Positions 18,481 through 27,714 of a stretch of 64,000 bases of DNA are shown here, piece by piece. Source of the stretch: Saprospiraceae bacterium (GTDB lineage Bacteria > Bacteroidota > Bacteroidia > Chitinophagales > Saprospiraceae); NCBI GenBank assembly GCA_019638455.1, contig JAHBTU010000002.1:186001-250000 (forward strand). Direction: 5' to 3'. Made by a program: the position numbers and the translations under genes. Position 1 is the stretch's first letter, and every line of letters starts with the position of its first letter. The notes below the pieces were generated by a model. The model was given only the letters and a program-made list of their open reading frames with translations, made no database searches and was not told the DNA's origin.

Positions 18481-20190
18481 ATGAAATCGCCCCGCTGGCA
18501 ACTCACCCCCACTGACGAGCATCGCGCGCAATCGCTGCAAGAGGCGTTGGGCATTGCCCCTATTTTTTGCCGGCTGCTTGTCCAACGGGGCATCACCAGC
18601 TACGAGGATGCCCGTGCCTTCTTCCGCCCCAGCCTTTCCGACTTGCACAATCCTTTTTTGATGAAAGACATGGATGCGGCAGTGCATAGGCTAAGTGAGG
18701 CTTTTCGCCGAAACGAACGCATATTGCTTTATGGCGATTACGATGTGGACGGCACCACCAGCGTGGCGCTGATGTATGCGTTTCTATCAAATTTCTATCA
18801 AAATTTAGACTATTACCTGCCTGACAGGGAAAAGGAAGGTTATGGCGTGAGCCTTGCCAGCGTGGAATATGCCCGCGAGACCGGGGCCACGCTCGTGGTG
18901 GCGATGGATTGCGGCATTAAGGCCCATGAAGCAATAAGGCGGGCAAAGGGGTACGGCATTGACTACATCATCTGCGACCACCATCTTCCAGAGGGGGGGC
19001 TGCCCGAAGCAGTAGCCAATCTTGACCCAAAGCGCGATGATTGCCCTTACCCTTTCAAGGAACTGAGTGGCTGTGGCATCTCTTTCAAACTGGCACAGGC
19101 ACTGGCAATGCATCACAACACCCCTTCGGAAGAATTGGATGATTTGCTCGACCTCGTGGCCGTCAGTACTGCGTGCGACATCGTGCCGATGGTCGGAGAG
19201 AACCGCGCACTCGCCCGTTTCGGCCTTCAACGGCTCAACCGCTCGCCCCGCACTGGCCTTTGGGCACTCATGCAACGTATCAACCGCCCGCTGCCCCTGA
19301 CTGTCGCCGATGTAGTATTTGGCTTGGGGCCGCTCATCAACTCCGCAGGCCGGCTGGGCGATGCGCGGGATGCCGTGCGATTGCTGTTGGCCGCCGAGCG
19401 CAATAGCGCACTCAACCACGCTGGAACACTTGTGCACCGAAACAAAGAGCGCCGCGAAGTGGACTACGCTATGGCCGACCAAGCCCGCCGCCGCTTCACG
19501 GAAACACCCGATTGGGAACAAAAGCGCAGCATTGTCCTATTTGACCCTTCGTGGCACAAAGGTATCATCGGCATCGCGGCCAGCCGCATGACGGAGACTT
19601 TCCACCGACCCTCGGTCATCCTGACGCAAAGCAACGGGCGAGCAGTCGGCTCGGCTCGCTCGGTACCGGGGTTCGACCTTTACGCGGCGCTGCAAGATTG
19701 CGAAGACCTATTCTTTTCTTTTGGAGGCCACGCACACGCCGCCGGAATGCAAATGCCGATAGAGAACGTGGATGCCTTTGCGTTGCGCTTCGAGTCCATT
19801 GCGCACCAAAAAATCACCTCCGACAACGAGCATCCGGTGATAGAGATATGTGCCAAAATCAGGCTCGACGACCTATCCGCAAAATTTTGGAATACGCTCA
19901 AACAGTTCGAGCCTTTTGGCCCGCACAATCGAAATCCTGTTTTCTGGGCCGAAAATGTGATGGATACTGGCCAAAGTTGCCTGCTTAAGAACAATCACGT
20001 CCGGCTGTCGCTCCGACATTCGGATGGGAACACCGTGTTCAAAGGAGTAGGCTTCGGCTTGGGCGACAAATTTATGGCAGTGAAAGGCCGCCCGTTCGAT
20101 GTGGCATTCAATCTGCGTGCTGAACATTGGCGAGGAGAAACGACGCTGTCCTTACAGGCCAAAGATTTCAGGCCGACGGAGCTGGCGTGA
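18481..20190 (+). CDS. recJ: Single-stranded-DNA-specific exonuclease RecJ
   Basis: A 5'-3' exonuclease on single-stranded DNA used in recombination and mismatch repair. About 569 residues. DHH-superfamily metal motifs are seen: GDYDVDGTTS, VVAMDCGIKAHE, ICDHHLPEGG, NSAGRLGDA and the DHHA1 segment FSFGGHAHAAGM; the C-terminal OB fold follows. I chose the ATG at 18481 (MKSPRWQLTPTDE), because the 31 upstream codons of the open frame are outside the family. It stands alone on the plus strand; R2 copy 2 follows its stop. Confidence 0.95.
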   Translation: MKSPRWQLTPTDEHRAQSLQEALGIAPIFCRLLVQRGITSYEDARAFFRPSLSDLHNPFLMKDMDAAVHRLSEAFRRNERILLYGDYDVDGTTSVALMYAFLSNFYQNLDYYLPDREKEGYGVSLASVEYARETGATLVVAMDCGIKAHEAIRRAKGYGIDYIICDHHLPEGGLPEAVANLDPKRDDCPYPFKELSGCGISFKLAQALAMHHNTPSEELDDLLDLVAVSTACDIVPMVGENRALARFGLQRLNRSPRTGLWALMQRINRPLPLTVADVVFGLGPLINSAGRLGDARDAVRLLLAAERNSALNHAGTLVHRNKERREVDYAMADQARRRFTETPDWEQKRSIVLFDPSWHKGIIGIAASRMTETFHRPSVILTQSNGRAVGSARSVPGFDLYAALQDCEDLFFSFGGHAHAAGMQMPIENVDAFALRFESIAHQKITSDNEHPVIEICAKIRLDDLSAKFWNTLKQFEPFGPHNRNPVFWAENVMDTGQSCLLKNNHVRLSLRHSDGNTVFKGVGFGLGDKFMAVKGRPFDVAFNLRAEHWRGETTLSLQAKDFRPTELA

Positions 20191-20232
20191 CTGAACCCCA
20201 CAAGACGCACAAATTTATCTTGATGGCCTTTG

Positions 20233-20333
20233 TATACCTTGCGCCGCCAAGTTTTGGGCATGGCCACAATCACAATCCGTTCAAAATCAGGGAGAGCAAT
20301 CATGGCCATCTGAAAAATCCTGACGAATCAAGG
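20233..20333 (-). repeat. R2 repeat, copy 2 (101 bp), inverted
   Basis: Plus strand begins TATACCTTGCGCCGCC and ends with the complement of CCTTGATTCGTC. With copy 3, which begins TATACCTTG, it shows that the full element has 9-bp inverted ends TATACCTTG. It lies between recJ and a small gene. Confidence 0.75.
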
Positions 20334-20376
20334 TGTAAATGATTTGTGATTCTCAAAAAAGCACTAAATATCACCC

Positions 20377-20384
20377 TAATTTTG
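20377..20384 (+). promoter_or_regulatory. Bacteroidota -7 box TAATTTTG
   Basis: An exact TAnnTTTG match, 4 bp before the GTG at 20389. Such closeness suggests that the true start of the downstream gene is the ATG at 20416 rather than that GTG. No -33 TTG at proper distance was found. Confidence 0.4.
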
Positions 20385-20415
20385 CGACGTGAAAAATCCA
20401 ACCAGAATTGGCACA

Positions 20416-20760
20416 ATGGTGTTTGCACCCTTGCTTTATTGTTGTCTGATAAGCATGGGCAATGTTTATTCCCATCACCATACCCAAGCAGACAATTCTG
20501 AGCAAACACACAACATCTATGCATCGGTAAGCGCGACAAGCCTTTTCTATCATGTCGCCTCATCCGAACCTTCCGTCGGTGCCTCAAACACTGCTTCGCC
20601 ATCTTCCTCTAAAAGCCTGTTTGATAGCTTTTGGGGAGCTGCCAATAGAATAGAAAATCTATTCGGGTTTGAAGCACATAAGCGCCTTTCTATCGGAAGT
20701 TATATTCTTATTAATCTTCGAGGCATAGATATCATCTTCCCTTTCCACTATTTCTGGTAG
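20416..20760 (+). CDS. Hypothetical small exported protein
   Basis: About 114 residues. The N-terminus (MVFAPLLYCCLISMGNVYS) looks like a signal peptide, followed by a His-rich HHH stretch, a Ser-rich linker and a hydrophobic end FPFHYFW. I recognise no family. A GTG at 20389 would add nine residues, but it sits on top of a promoter box. It precedes another unknown gene by about 100 bp on the same strand, so the two could be co-transcribed. Confidence 0.5.
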   Translation: MVFAPLLYCCLISMGNVYSHHHTQADNSEQTHNIYASVSATSLFYHVASSEPSVGASNTASPSSSKSLFDSFWGAANRIENLFGFEAHKRLSIGSYILINLRGIDIIFPFHYFW

Positions 20761-20867
20761 TCCATTTCCAAGAATTATCGCCCTCGTCGGCGACCTCTCA
20801 TCATGTCGAATTGGCATTGTCTGGCACAATGCTCTTTTGTCTCATTCAATTTTCTAAACAGCATAAA

Positions 20868-21356
20868 ATGGACATAGGAACTTTTGTCGTCGGGATATCC
20901 CTGATGGCCCTTTGCATATTGCCCTTTGTGGCAATGAGCCGCATCAAAAAAAACAAAGAAAGACAACTTTTAAAATCACTTTCGGCAATTGCCAACCAGT
21001 ATGGCGGCAATATCGTCCAGCACGAAATTTTTGGAAATTTCATTATCGGGCTTGACAACAGCACGAATAGTGTTTTTTTTCTAAAAAAGGACAAAGAAGA
21101 GGCCGTGATTAAGCACGTCAGACTTGCGGAGACGAAGCATTGCAGGGTCGAGGAGACGGGTAGGACAATTAGCAATAAGGATGGCAACCATAAATTAGTT
21201 GATAGACTCGACCTGCACTTCACCCCCATTGATTCGAGCAAGCCGGAGGTCTTGATGGAGTTCTACAACGCGCAAGATTCTATGCAGCTCAGTGGAGAAC
21301 TGCAGATGATTAGAAAGTGGGAAAAGACCATAAATGAGCAACTAAAGCATCTCTGA
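20868..21356 (+). CDS. Hypothetical single-pass membrane protein
   Basis: About 162 residues. One membrane helix at residues 5-22 (FVVGISLMALCILPFVAM) is followed by a basic stop-transfer RIKKNK and a cytosolic domain with mixed alpha/beta pattern. No family recognised. The ATG at 20868 puts the helix at the very N-terminus; a start 19 codons upstream is less likely. A bidirectional terminator follows. Confidence 0.6.
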   Translation: MDIGTFVVGISLMALCILPFVAMSRIKKNKERQLLKSLSAIANQYGGNIVQHEIFGNFIIGLDNSTNSVFFLKKDKEEAVIKHVRLAETKHCRVEETGRTISNKDGNHKLVDRLDLHFTPIDSSKPEVLMEFYNAQDSMQLSGELQMIRKWEKTINEQLKHL

Positions 21357-21365
21357 GAGTGAATA

Positions 21366-21400
21366 GAAAAAGGCCCCGTGATAGACACACGGGGCTTTTT
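21366..21400. terminator. Bidirectional rho-independent terminator
   Basis: Stem GCCCCGTG / CACGGGGC with a seven-base loop, flanked by AAAAAG on the left and TTTTT on the right, so it works from both strands. It lies between the convergent membrane-protein and PorT-like genes. Confidence 0.85.
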
Positions 21401-21443
21401 CATTGCAATAGTAGCGATGACTATTGCATCAAAATGCGGAACG

Positions 21444-22178
21444 TCAGAAAAACACCCCTGCCCGCAGGGCGATAAGGCCGATGTTGGCTTTCGATTTTTC
21501 TTCGGTAAACTCGCCGCCCGGCTCACGCTGCACACGGCCTTTGCCTTTGGCATTGGTGAATTGTTGCTGAAAAGAAAGCCCCCCCACCAAGGTGGCTCCA
21601 GACATTTTATACTCCACACCGCCTCCGAAACCCCAAGACAGGGCCAAACCGTTGACATCATCCCGGATATCCTCGTCATTCTCATTGCGGTCGTTGGTTC
21701 CCCTGATGTCGCCTTGAGCGCGTGTCAGGAAGCTCAATGTGAACACCGGGATTTCAAAATAGTATTTGATGGCTTCGTCGCTTCCGCCGCGCAATTTAAG
21801 CCCCATCGGAATCTCCACATAAGTGAGCCGATAGTGATACTTGCCGTTTTGGGGGATTGCATGGAGCTCGTTCCTGCTCAGTTGCGAGTCTTTCCAAAGG
21901 TCGGCGGTCGGGTAGCCATTGAGTATGTTGCCACCTTGATTGAAGCCAAAGCCCAACCCCGTGACGAGCGCATAGTTGGGAGCAAAGTAAAACTCACCCA
22001 GCATACCAAACTTGAGCCCCCAGTTGGAACCCGTGCCTTCCAGTTTTTTATCGTTCGTTCGCATCCACGACCAAGTGGGGCTGGCCTGCACACCGAAGCG
22101 AAAACCCACGTCTTCTTGCGCCATGAGCACGGACAGGGTGAATGTCAAAAAGCAAAAAGTTGAGGCAATTTTTTTCAT
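21444..22178 (-). CDS. PorT-like outer-membrane beta-barrel protein
   Basis: 244 residues with signal peptide (MKKIASTFCFLTFTLSVLMAQ) and alternating aromatic/hydrophobic strands ending in ALRAGVFF, as in the PorT/outer-membrane beta-barrel family common in Bacteroidota. One such protein is needed for type IX secretion, but the family is large and I cannot tell whether this one is PorT itself. It is divergent from gldB with a 69-bp gap. Confidence 0.75.
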   Translation of the reverse strand: MKKIASTFCFLTFTLSVLMAQEDVGFRFGVQASPTWSWMRTNDKKLEGTGSNWGLKFGMLGEFYFAPNYALVTGLGFGFNQGGNILNGYPTADLWKDSQLSRNELHAIPQNGKYHYRLTYVEIPMGLKLRGGSDEAIKYYFEIPVFTLSFLTRAQGDIRGTNDRNENDEDIRDDVNGLALSWGFGGGVEYKMSGATLVGGLSFQQQFTNAKGKGRVQREPGGEFTEEKSKANIGLIALRAGVFF

Positions 22179-22247
22179 AATCAGTTGTTGTTTTGCGTGT
22201 TAAAATTTGGACTTCCAAAATCAGCCGCTAAAATCGAAGTTTTTTTC

Positions 22248-23294
22248 ATGAGTTTGTTATCAAAGGCGAAATACAACGCGACAGGGTTAATCTTGTTGGT
22301 CATCTGTGCTGTTTTGAACGGTTGCGTAGGCGATTCCAGCAATGCTCCCGATGTGTCGCACATCGAGCTGGACATCAAGATTCGCAGATTTGACCAAGAC
22401 CTGTTTGCGCTCGACACTCATCAACTCGAAGCGGGAATGCAACGCATGGCGCAAATGTATCCCGAAATGTTCCCGCTCTTTGCCGTCAATATCATACATG
22501 ATGTGACCAACCCGAAAGAAACACCGCTCGAGGCGGTGCGGGGCTTTCTCACGGCTCCCGAAATTCGACATCTTTACGACACGGTACAGCAAGTTTATGG
22601 CGATTTGCGCTGGTTGGAACGCGACTTGACTCAAATGTTCAAATACTACAAACACTATTTCCCCGACAAACCCGTGCCCGAAGTGGTAGCCATCGTGTCC
22701 GAATTTGTCACGGATGCCTTCACGGCAGGCGACAGCCTGTGTGGAATCGGGCTGGATATGTACCTCGGAGAGGATTATCCTGCCTATTTAGCCAATGAAA
22801 ATACCAAGCCCGCCTACATACGGCGGCAATTTCAAAAAGACTACATCGCTGTGCGACTCGCCAAGGCCGTTGCCCAAAATCTCGCCGATGCCCCACCTGG
22901 GGAGCGCCTGCTCGACCAGATGCTGCACAACGGCAAGTTGCTCTACGTCGTTGACCGTCTTTTGCCTAAGGTGCCCGATAGCTTGAAGATGGGCTACACG
23001 CGAGAACAAATGGAAGGATGCTACGCCAACGAGCAAGAAGTGTGGGCACGTCTGCTGGAGCAAAATCTGCTCTATTCCACCGATGCCCGCAAACTCAAAA
23101 AATTAGTCAGCCCCAGCCCCAATGCCCCCGTCGTTTTCCAGGAGGCCCCCGGCGAAATCGGAAATTGGATAGGGTGGCGAATCGCGGAAGCATACATGAA
23201 GCGCCACCCCGACACCTCGTTGGAAGCAATGTTGAGTCTCACGGATGCACAGAAGTTTTTGGAACAGTCGAAATACAAACCCCGACGACAGTAA
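22248..23294 (+). CDS. gldB: Gliding motility lipoprotein GldB
   Basis: About 348 residues. The lipobox VLNGC puts the lipidated Cys at residue 26. The body has the GldB pattern: IKIRRFDQDLFALD near the start, MQRMAQMYPEMFPLF, and C-terminal GEIGNWIGWRIAEAYMKRHP. GldB is an essential gliding/T9SS lipoprotein in Flavobacterium; its biochemical role is unknown. I chose the ATG at 22248 so that the signal peptide is N-terminal. It is followed closely by batD on the same strand. Confidence 0.88.
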   Translation: MSLLSKAKYNATGLILLVICAVLNGCVGDSSNAPDVSHIELDIKIRRFDQDLFALDTHQLEAGMQRMAQMYPEMFPLFAVNIIHDVTNPKETPLEAVRGFLTAPEIRHLYDTVQQVYGDLRWLERDLTQMFKYYKHYFPDKPVPEVVAIVSEFVTDAFTAGDSLCGIGLDMYLGEDYPAYLANENTKPAYIRRQFQKDYIAVRLAKAVAQNLADAPPGERLLDQMLHNGKLLYVVDRLLPKVPDSLKMGYTREQMEGCYANEQEVWARLLEQNLLYSTDARKLKKLVSPSPNAPVVFQEAPGEIGNWIGWRIAEAYMKRHPDTSLEAMLSLTDAQKFLEQSKYKPRRQ

Positions 23295-23349
23295 CTTTGT
23301 CGGCAACCGCAAAGGGGCTGTTCGGCCCCGTGAAAAAAATGCTTTTCAG

Positions 23350-25128
23350 ATGAACTGCAACTTGCTATCGCTCATCCGAACTTTCACAAACACCCGACGC
23401 TGGCGGGCGATAGGTTTATTGTTTGTTGTGCCGAACTTGCTTTTCGCGCAAACTTTTGAAGTCAAGTCGAATTCCAAAGAAGTCGTGTTGGGCAGTTCGT
23501 TTGAAATCGCCTTTTCGCTCAAAGGTGCGCGAGGCGAGCGCTTCAAGGCGCCCGAATTCTCGGACTTCAAAATAGTGGGCGGCCCCAACGAAATGCGCGG
23601 CGTGGTCATCATCAATGGCCGCTCGTCGTCTCATCAGACATGGAGCTATGAGCTGGAACCTCGCCGCACTGGCACCTTCACCATCGGCCCCGCCAATGTC
23701 GTGGTGGACGGCAAGACGCTCGCCACCCCCACGCTCACAGTAAAAGTAGTGTCCCCAAAATCGAAGCCCAGCGTCAACCTGCCTCCCGGCATTTCGGACA
23801 ACCTGTTCATCGTGGGCGAGCTCGACCGCAATGAAGCTTACACCGGCCAACAAATTACTTGGCGCATCAAACTATACACCCAACTCTCGCTCGAAGGTGC
23901 CGACATCATCGAATTGCCTGACTTTGAGGGCTTCTACTCCAAGGAAAAACGCCGTTTCGACACTCGCGTGACCTACCAAACCGTCAATGGGAAAAAATAC
24001 GCGGTGAAAACCCTCCACGAGGAAGCTATATTCCCTCAAAAAAGCGAAGACCTATTTATAGGCGTGGCAAGAGTGCGCGTCGGGGTGGAAGAGCCACCCA
24101 GCAGCTTCAGGTCTTTTCTGGGTCCGAAGCCCGTGATTCTCCAAACACAGCCACTTACGCTGACCGTGAAAGCCCTGCCCGACCCTTGGCCCGACAACTT
24201 TACCGGAGGCGTGGGGCAATACAACTGGCAAGTGGACATTGACCGCGACACCCTCTCAACCGATGATGCCATCACGCTGACCATTGCGCTGCGAGGCAAC
24301 GGCGACTCCAAGCGTTTTGCCGCTCCCAAACTCGCGTTGCCCGAAGGATTGGAAGGTTTTGAGCCGCGCATCACGGAAGAGGAAGTTTACGAAAACGGGG
24401 AAGAGTTGGTCCACTCCAAGGTGCTTGAATATGTGATATTGCCCAAAGAGCCGGGCGAATACAGCATAGTCCCCTCTTTGACCTATTTCGACCCCGACAG
24501 CAACCGTTTTGTCGAGCTAAAGGCGGACCATTTGCCCACCGTGAAAATAAGCGCAGGCAAAAATTACCATCCCGACCAAGCAGACATTGACACCCCGCCA
24601 CTACCCACCACTTCCCCCGGCGTGGAGGTCTGGGAAAAGGTCTCGGAATGGCTCCATTCTCCAATCCTATGGAGCTTGCTTGCCCTGCCCATTTCCTTAT
24701 TCGGTATTTTTTATTTGTTGAAAAAACAAAAAAATAAACCCGCCAAGCCCATTTCCCCCTCTGAACCACCCATCAATCGGCCCTCGGCAAAAGCCATCCG
24801 CGAACGCTTTTTGAGAGTCGCGCCCCTGCTCCATAGCGGCCAGCCTCGAGCCTTCTACGACGAACTGTTCAAGGTGCTGCAAAGCTATCTTGCGGCTCGT
24901 TTTCAATTCACCCCAGCCCAGATGACACAGGAAAACATCCGCATAGCCCTGACCGAGCGCGGGGTGCCTGCTGGGACCATTCAGAATCTGCTGGTCGTCT
25001 GGCAAACCTGCGAACAGGCTCTTTTTGCCGGGCAGTCCCTCTCTGCACAGATGGAAAGCACTTGGCGGGCTGCCGAATCGGTGGTGCAAGACCTAGAGCG
25101 AACGCCCCGGCATCAAAGAAGCTCGTAG
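23350..25128 (+). CDS. batD: BatD-family aerotolerance protein
   Basis: About 592 residues. A signal peptide (IGLLFVVPNLLFAQ) is followed by several Ig-like domains starting FEVKSNSKEVVLGSSFEIAF, a membrane helix at about residues 440-465 (LWSLLALPISLFGIFYLL) and a C-terminal cytosolic tail. BatD usually sits with batA/B/C and a MoxR ATPase; those are not here, so this may be a stand-alone paralogue. The upstream open frame overlapping gldB is not used; ATG 23350 gives the signal peptide. The 3' end overlaps the convergent glycosyltransferase gene by 16 bp. Confidence 0.88.
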   Translation: MNCNLLSLIRTFTNTRRWRAIGLLFVVPNLLFAQTFEVKSNSKEVVLGSSFEIAFSLKGARGERFKAPEFSDFKIVGGPNEMRGVVIINGRSSSHQTWSYELEPRRTGTFTIGPANVVVDGKTLATPTLTVKVVSPKSKPSVNLPPGISDNLFIVGELDRNEAYTGQQITWRIKLYTQLSLEGADIIELPDFEGFYSKEKRRFDTRVTYQTVNGKKYAVKTLHEEAIFPQKSEDLFIGVARVRVGVEEPPSSFRSFLGPKPVILQTQPLTLTVKALPDPWPDNFTGGVGQYNWQVDIDRDTLSTDDAITLTIALRGNGDSKRFAAPKLALPEGLEGFEPRITEEEVYENGEELVHSKVLEYVILPKEPGEYSIVPSLTYFDPDSNRFVELKADHLPTVKISAGKNYHPDQADIDTPPLPTTSPGVEVWEKVSEWLHSPILWSLLALPISLFGIFYLLKKQKNKPAKPISPSEPPINRPSAKAIRERFLRVAPLLHSGQPRAFYDELFKVLQSYLAARFQFTPAQMTQENIRIALTERGVPAGTIQNLLVVWQTCEQALFAGQSLSAQMESTWRAAESVVQDLERTPRHQRSS

Positions 25129-26030
25129 TTCCTGTACTCCCCCGGTCGCCAGCCGATTGTTTTTTCCAGCCACATCGAAACGCGGTCTTTCCATGACCAA
25201 CGTACTTGCGAAGGGTCGCCTTCAAACTGCCAGTTCATCGCACGAATGCGAGGCAGCATCACCGCCGGGTGCGAACCCCCAAAACGGCTGAGCGGCTCCT
25301 TGCCATCGTATTGATAAACCACTTTTTCTCCGGCCATTGCTCTGGCTGCTTCGTCGGAATGCCACCAACGATTGAAACTCTCTTGCTTGCGCTGTTGCGC
25401 CAAAGGATGCTTCACCCAGCCGTAGTGATGGATGTGCGCAGGCAACAGGCGGACGCGCAACTTTTCTGCTTCCTTCAATGATTCGCTTGGCGATGCGACA
25501 TCCATGTTTTGGTGCCGAACAATGCGAAACCCCTGCGCATCCTTCCACGAGCGAATCCGCTTGTCGTTGCGCACAATCCGCACCTCGTGGCGATACCAGC
25601 GCCGACTCGCTCCGACAAAATCGTAGGAACCGTAAAAATGGCGATAATGGAACAACAAGCCTTCCGTGAGCGGGTCGGCAAGGTACTGTTCCATGCCTGT
25701 TCGTATGGCAGGCAGAGCGTCTTCGTGCACACACTCATCTGCTTGGATGTAGAAGCACCAGTCAAATTCTGGCGGGATGGCATCGAACGCTTTGTTGGTC
25801 TCAACGGCCAATACCCGCCCTCCTTCCCGCAACGACTCGTCCCACACTGTTTCAAGAACATGAATTTTTGAGTCGCCGATTCCGCGCACCAAATCAAGCG
25901 TCTCGTCGTCGGAACGGCCAACCGCCACCAAAAAGTAGTCGCAAATCGGGAGGATGGATGTGATGGCTTCCACTACCGGATAGTCATAGCGCAACGCATT
26001 GCGGATAAAAGTGAAGCCTGCAACTTTCAT
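25113..26030 (-). CDS. Family 2-like glycosyltransferase
   Basis: 305 residues starting MKVAGFTFIRNALRYDYPVVEAI, the usual start of GT-A enzymes that work on cell-surface glycans. The metal-binding region is FDWCFYIQADECVHE, a DxD-like motif. No membrane segment. The acceptor is unknown; there is no glycan cluster around it. It overlaps the end of batD. Confidence 0.82.
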   Translation of the reverse strand: MKVAGFTFIRNALRYDYPVVEAITSILPICDYFLVAVGRSDDETLDLVRGIGDSKIHVLETVWDESLREGGRVLAVETNKAFDAIPPEFDWCFYIQADECVHEDALPAIRTGMEQYLADPLTEGLLFHYRHFYGSYDFVGASRRWYRHEVRIVRNDKRIRSWKDAQGFRIVRHQNMDVASPSESLKEAEKLRVRLLPAHIHHYGWVKHPLAQQRKQESFNRWWHSDEAARAMAGEKVVYQYDGKEPLSRFGGSHPAVMLPRIRAMNWQFEGDPSQVRWSWKDRVSMWLEKTIGWRPGEYRNYELL

Positions 26031-26080
26031 GGAGCAAAACTACGCTGCTTGACACAGGGCAAGTACTTTTTTTACAAAAT

Positions 26081-26143
26081 GTAAAACATACTTTACTTTT
26101 AGTCGTTTTTTTTTAGCATTATGTCATTAAAAAGCGACTAAAA
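26081..26143 (+). promoter_or_regulatory. Palindromic operator over the start of the membrane protein/HTH pair
   Basis: Inverted arms TTTTAGTCGTTTTT (26097-26110) and AAAAAGCGACTAAAA (26129-26143) overlap the ATG at 26143. A smaller palindrome GTAAA-N6-TTTAC lies at 26081-26096. The obvious candidate ligand is the HTH protein encoded two genes on, giving autorepression. Confidence 0.55.
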
Positions 26144-26616
26144 TGAAAAACTCATTGCTTTTGCCTTACAGATGGAAAACATTGGGCTGGATAATGGCCA
26201 TTCCGTCCGCCCTTGCGGGCTTGTACTTCCTGCTCATTGAGGAGTACTTCGAATACTGGTGTGTTACTCTTCCCGCATGGGCAGACCATTTCCTTTGGAT
26301 TGACCATTTCTCAACATCCAAAAGCATCTCAATTTGCCTTTTGGATGAGTTCATTGCGCTTAACTTGCTCATCGGGTTGCTCTTGCTGACATTTTCAAAA
26401 GAACGGGTGGAAGACGAATGGATTCAGCGGGTGCGCTTGGAATCGTTGCAATGGGCGATTTTTATCAATGCGGTGTTGCTCATGTTGTTCATCATTTTTG
26501 TGCACGGCATACCTTTCCTCACCGTCATGACTTTCAATATGTTCACACCACTATTGATTTTCGTGGGGCGTTTCCATTACATCTTGCACTTGAAGCCCTT
26601 GTTTTCAAAAAGATAG
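26143..26616 (+). CDS. Four-helix membrane protein paired with an HTH regulator
   Basis: 157 residues with four hydrophobic helices, at about residues 12-30, 68-86, 101-124 and 128-147. The phrase SKERVEDEWIQRVRLESLQWAIFINAV matches a family that is common in Bacteroidota and nearly always precedes a small XRE-type regulator, as here (3-bp gap). Its function is unknown. The start overlaps a palindromic operator. Confidence 0.78.
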   Translation: MKNSLLLPYRWKTLGWIMAIPSALAGLYFLLIEEYFEYWCVTLPAWADHFLWIDHFSTSKSISICLLDEFIALNLLIGLLLLTFSKERVEDEWIQRVRLESLQWAIFINAVLLMLFIIFVHGIPFLTVMTFNMFTPLLIFVGRFHYILHLKPLFSKR

Positions 26617-26619
26617 ACT

Positions 26620-26820
26620 ATGAAAAACAATATCCGTGTTGAGCGGGCCATCTTGAACATATCGCAGGCCGAGCTGGCCGAACGGGTGCAGGTGACCCGC
26701 CAAACGATTAATGCCATCGAATTGGGAAAATATGTGCCGTCAGCGACTTTGGCCATGAAAATCGCACGGGCGTTTGGCAAAAAAGTAGAGGAGGTTTTTG
26801 AGTTGGAGGAAGGAGATTAG
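26620..26820 (+). CDS. Small XRE-family HTH transcriptional regulator (YgzD/YozG type)
   Basis: 66 residues, almost all helix-turn-helix: ISQAELAERVQVTRQTINAIELGKYVPS with the recognition helix TRQTINAIE. The protein has no sensing domain, so it probably responds through the membrane protein encoded 3 bp upstream. Likely binds the palindrome at 26097-26143. Confidence 0.9.
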   Translation: MKNNIRVERAILNISQAELAERVQVTRQTINAIELGKYVPSATLAMKIARAFGKKVEEVFELEEGD

Positions 26821-26833
26821 CGCACGTCAGTTC

Positions 26834-27457
26834 TCAATTTGGGTTTATCCGCTTCTTCGAGAAATGCGCGGGTTTGGTTCTGTAAATGCCATCGGTGGCA
26901 TCCGATTGCTCCAAGGCATCCACAGGCTCTAGCGGCGGGACGAACCCTTCTACGAGATTGCCTTGCAGACGGTGAAACGCTGCCTCGATTTCCATGAGGG
27001 CGCTCTCGATATCGGGCATAAGCGGTCGAGTGATGATGAGCCGGATGATGCCTTCGGGGTCAATGATAAAAGCCAGACGGTCGCACCCGGCTTGTGGGCG
27101 TCGTCCAGAGGCCATGCCATAGAGGTTGGCGATATTGAAATCCAAGTCTTCCAGCACAGGTGCCTTGAGGTGGATTCCTATAAAACGACGCGCCTTGTCC
27201 GACCAGTCGTTCTGGTTGATGGGGACGGTCGAAAGCGCCAACGCTTTGGTATTGCGCTCATTGAGCCAGCGTTCTTTTTTGGCAAGAAAAGCCGAGAACA
27301 TCGTCCAAGCCGAAGTAAAATTGGCTGGGTGCGCGAAGAACACGCACCAATAGCCGTGACAATACGCAGGAAAAGAGATTTCTCCTTGTGCCGTAGGGAA
27401 AATAAAGGAGGGGGCTACATCGCCGACTTGCGGCAGGTTTGAATGGTTGACAGGCAT
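26834..27457 (-). CDS. Peroxiredoxin-fold protein lacking the peroxidatic cysteine
   Basis: 207 residues with the 1-Cys peroxiredoxin (Prx6/AhpC-TSA) fold: VGDVAPSFIF, then FFAHPANFTSAWTMFSAF, GMASGRRPQAGCDRLAFIIDPEG, and a C-terminal arm. In active enzymes the motif is PxxFTxVCT. Here Trp51 stands where that Cys should be. Two other Cys lie upstream (residues 33 and 38), and one in AGCDR, none at the catalytic position. It may bind a partner or act as a sensor rather than reduce peroxide. The frame is otherwise intact. It is convergent with the HTH gene, 13 bp away. Confidence 0.85.
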   Translation of the reverse strand: MPVNHSNLPQVGDVAPSFIFPTAQGEISFPAYCHGYWCVFFAHPANFTSAWTMFSAFLAKKERWLNERNTKALALSTVPINQNDWSDKARRFIGIHLKAPVLEDLDFNIANLYGMASGRRPQAGCDRLAFIIDPEGIIRLIITRPLMPDIESALMEIEAAFHRLQGNLVEGFVPPLEPVDALEQSDATDGIYRTKPAHFSKKRINPN

Positions 27458-27534
27458 GGCTGCAAGAAGAATAGATATGTATTCAGAGGGAGGGTTAGCA
27501 AAACCAGTGCAGAACGTTTTTTCAACACAAAAGT

Positions 27535-27714
27535 TATACCCAGATTAAAGAGGATTTGAATCTGCCCGTTGGCAAGACAGGGATTTCCTTGATTGATTTG
27601 CATGATTTCCAAAGGATTGCGAGCACCGTTCGTTCAAAACCACCTTGTCAGCCCCTGTACTCAGGGGCTTGCCTGGCTAAGCAAAGCGGACGGGGCTGAT
27701 TTGCGTTGACTATA
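27535..27714 (+). repeat. R1 repeat, copy 2 (180 bp)
   Basis: Nearly identical to R1 copy 1 over 180 bp, with TATA at both ends. The left flank is AAAAGT and the right flank TGCG, so no target duplication beyond TATA is visible. Confidence 0.85.
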
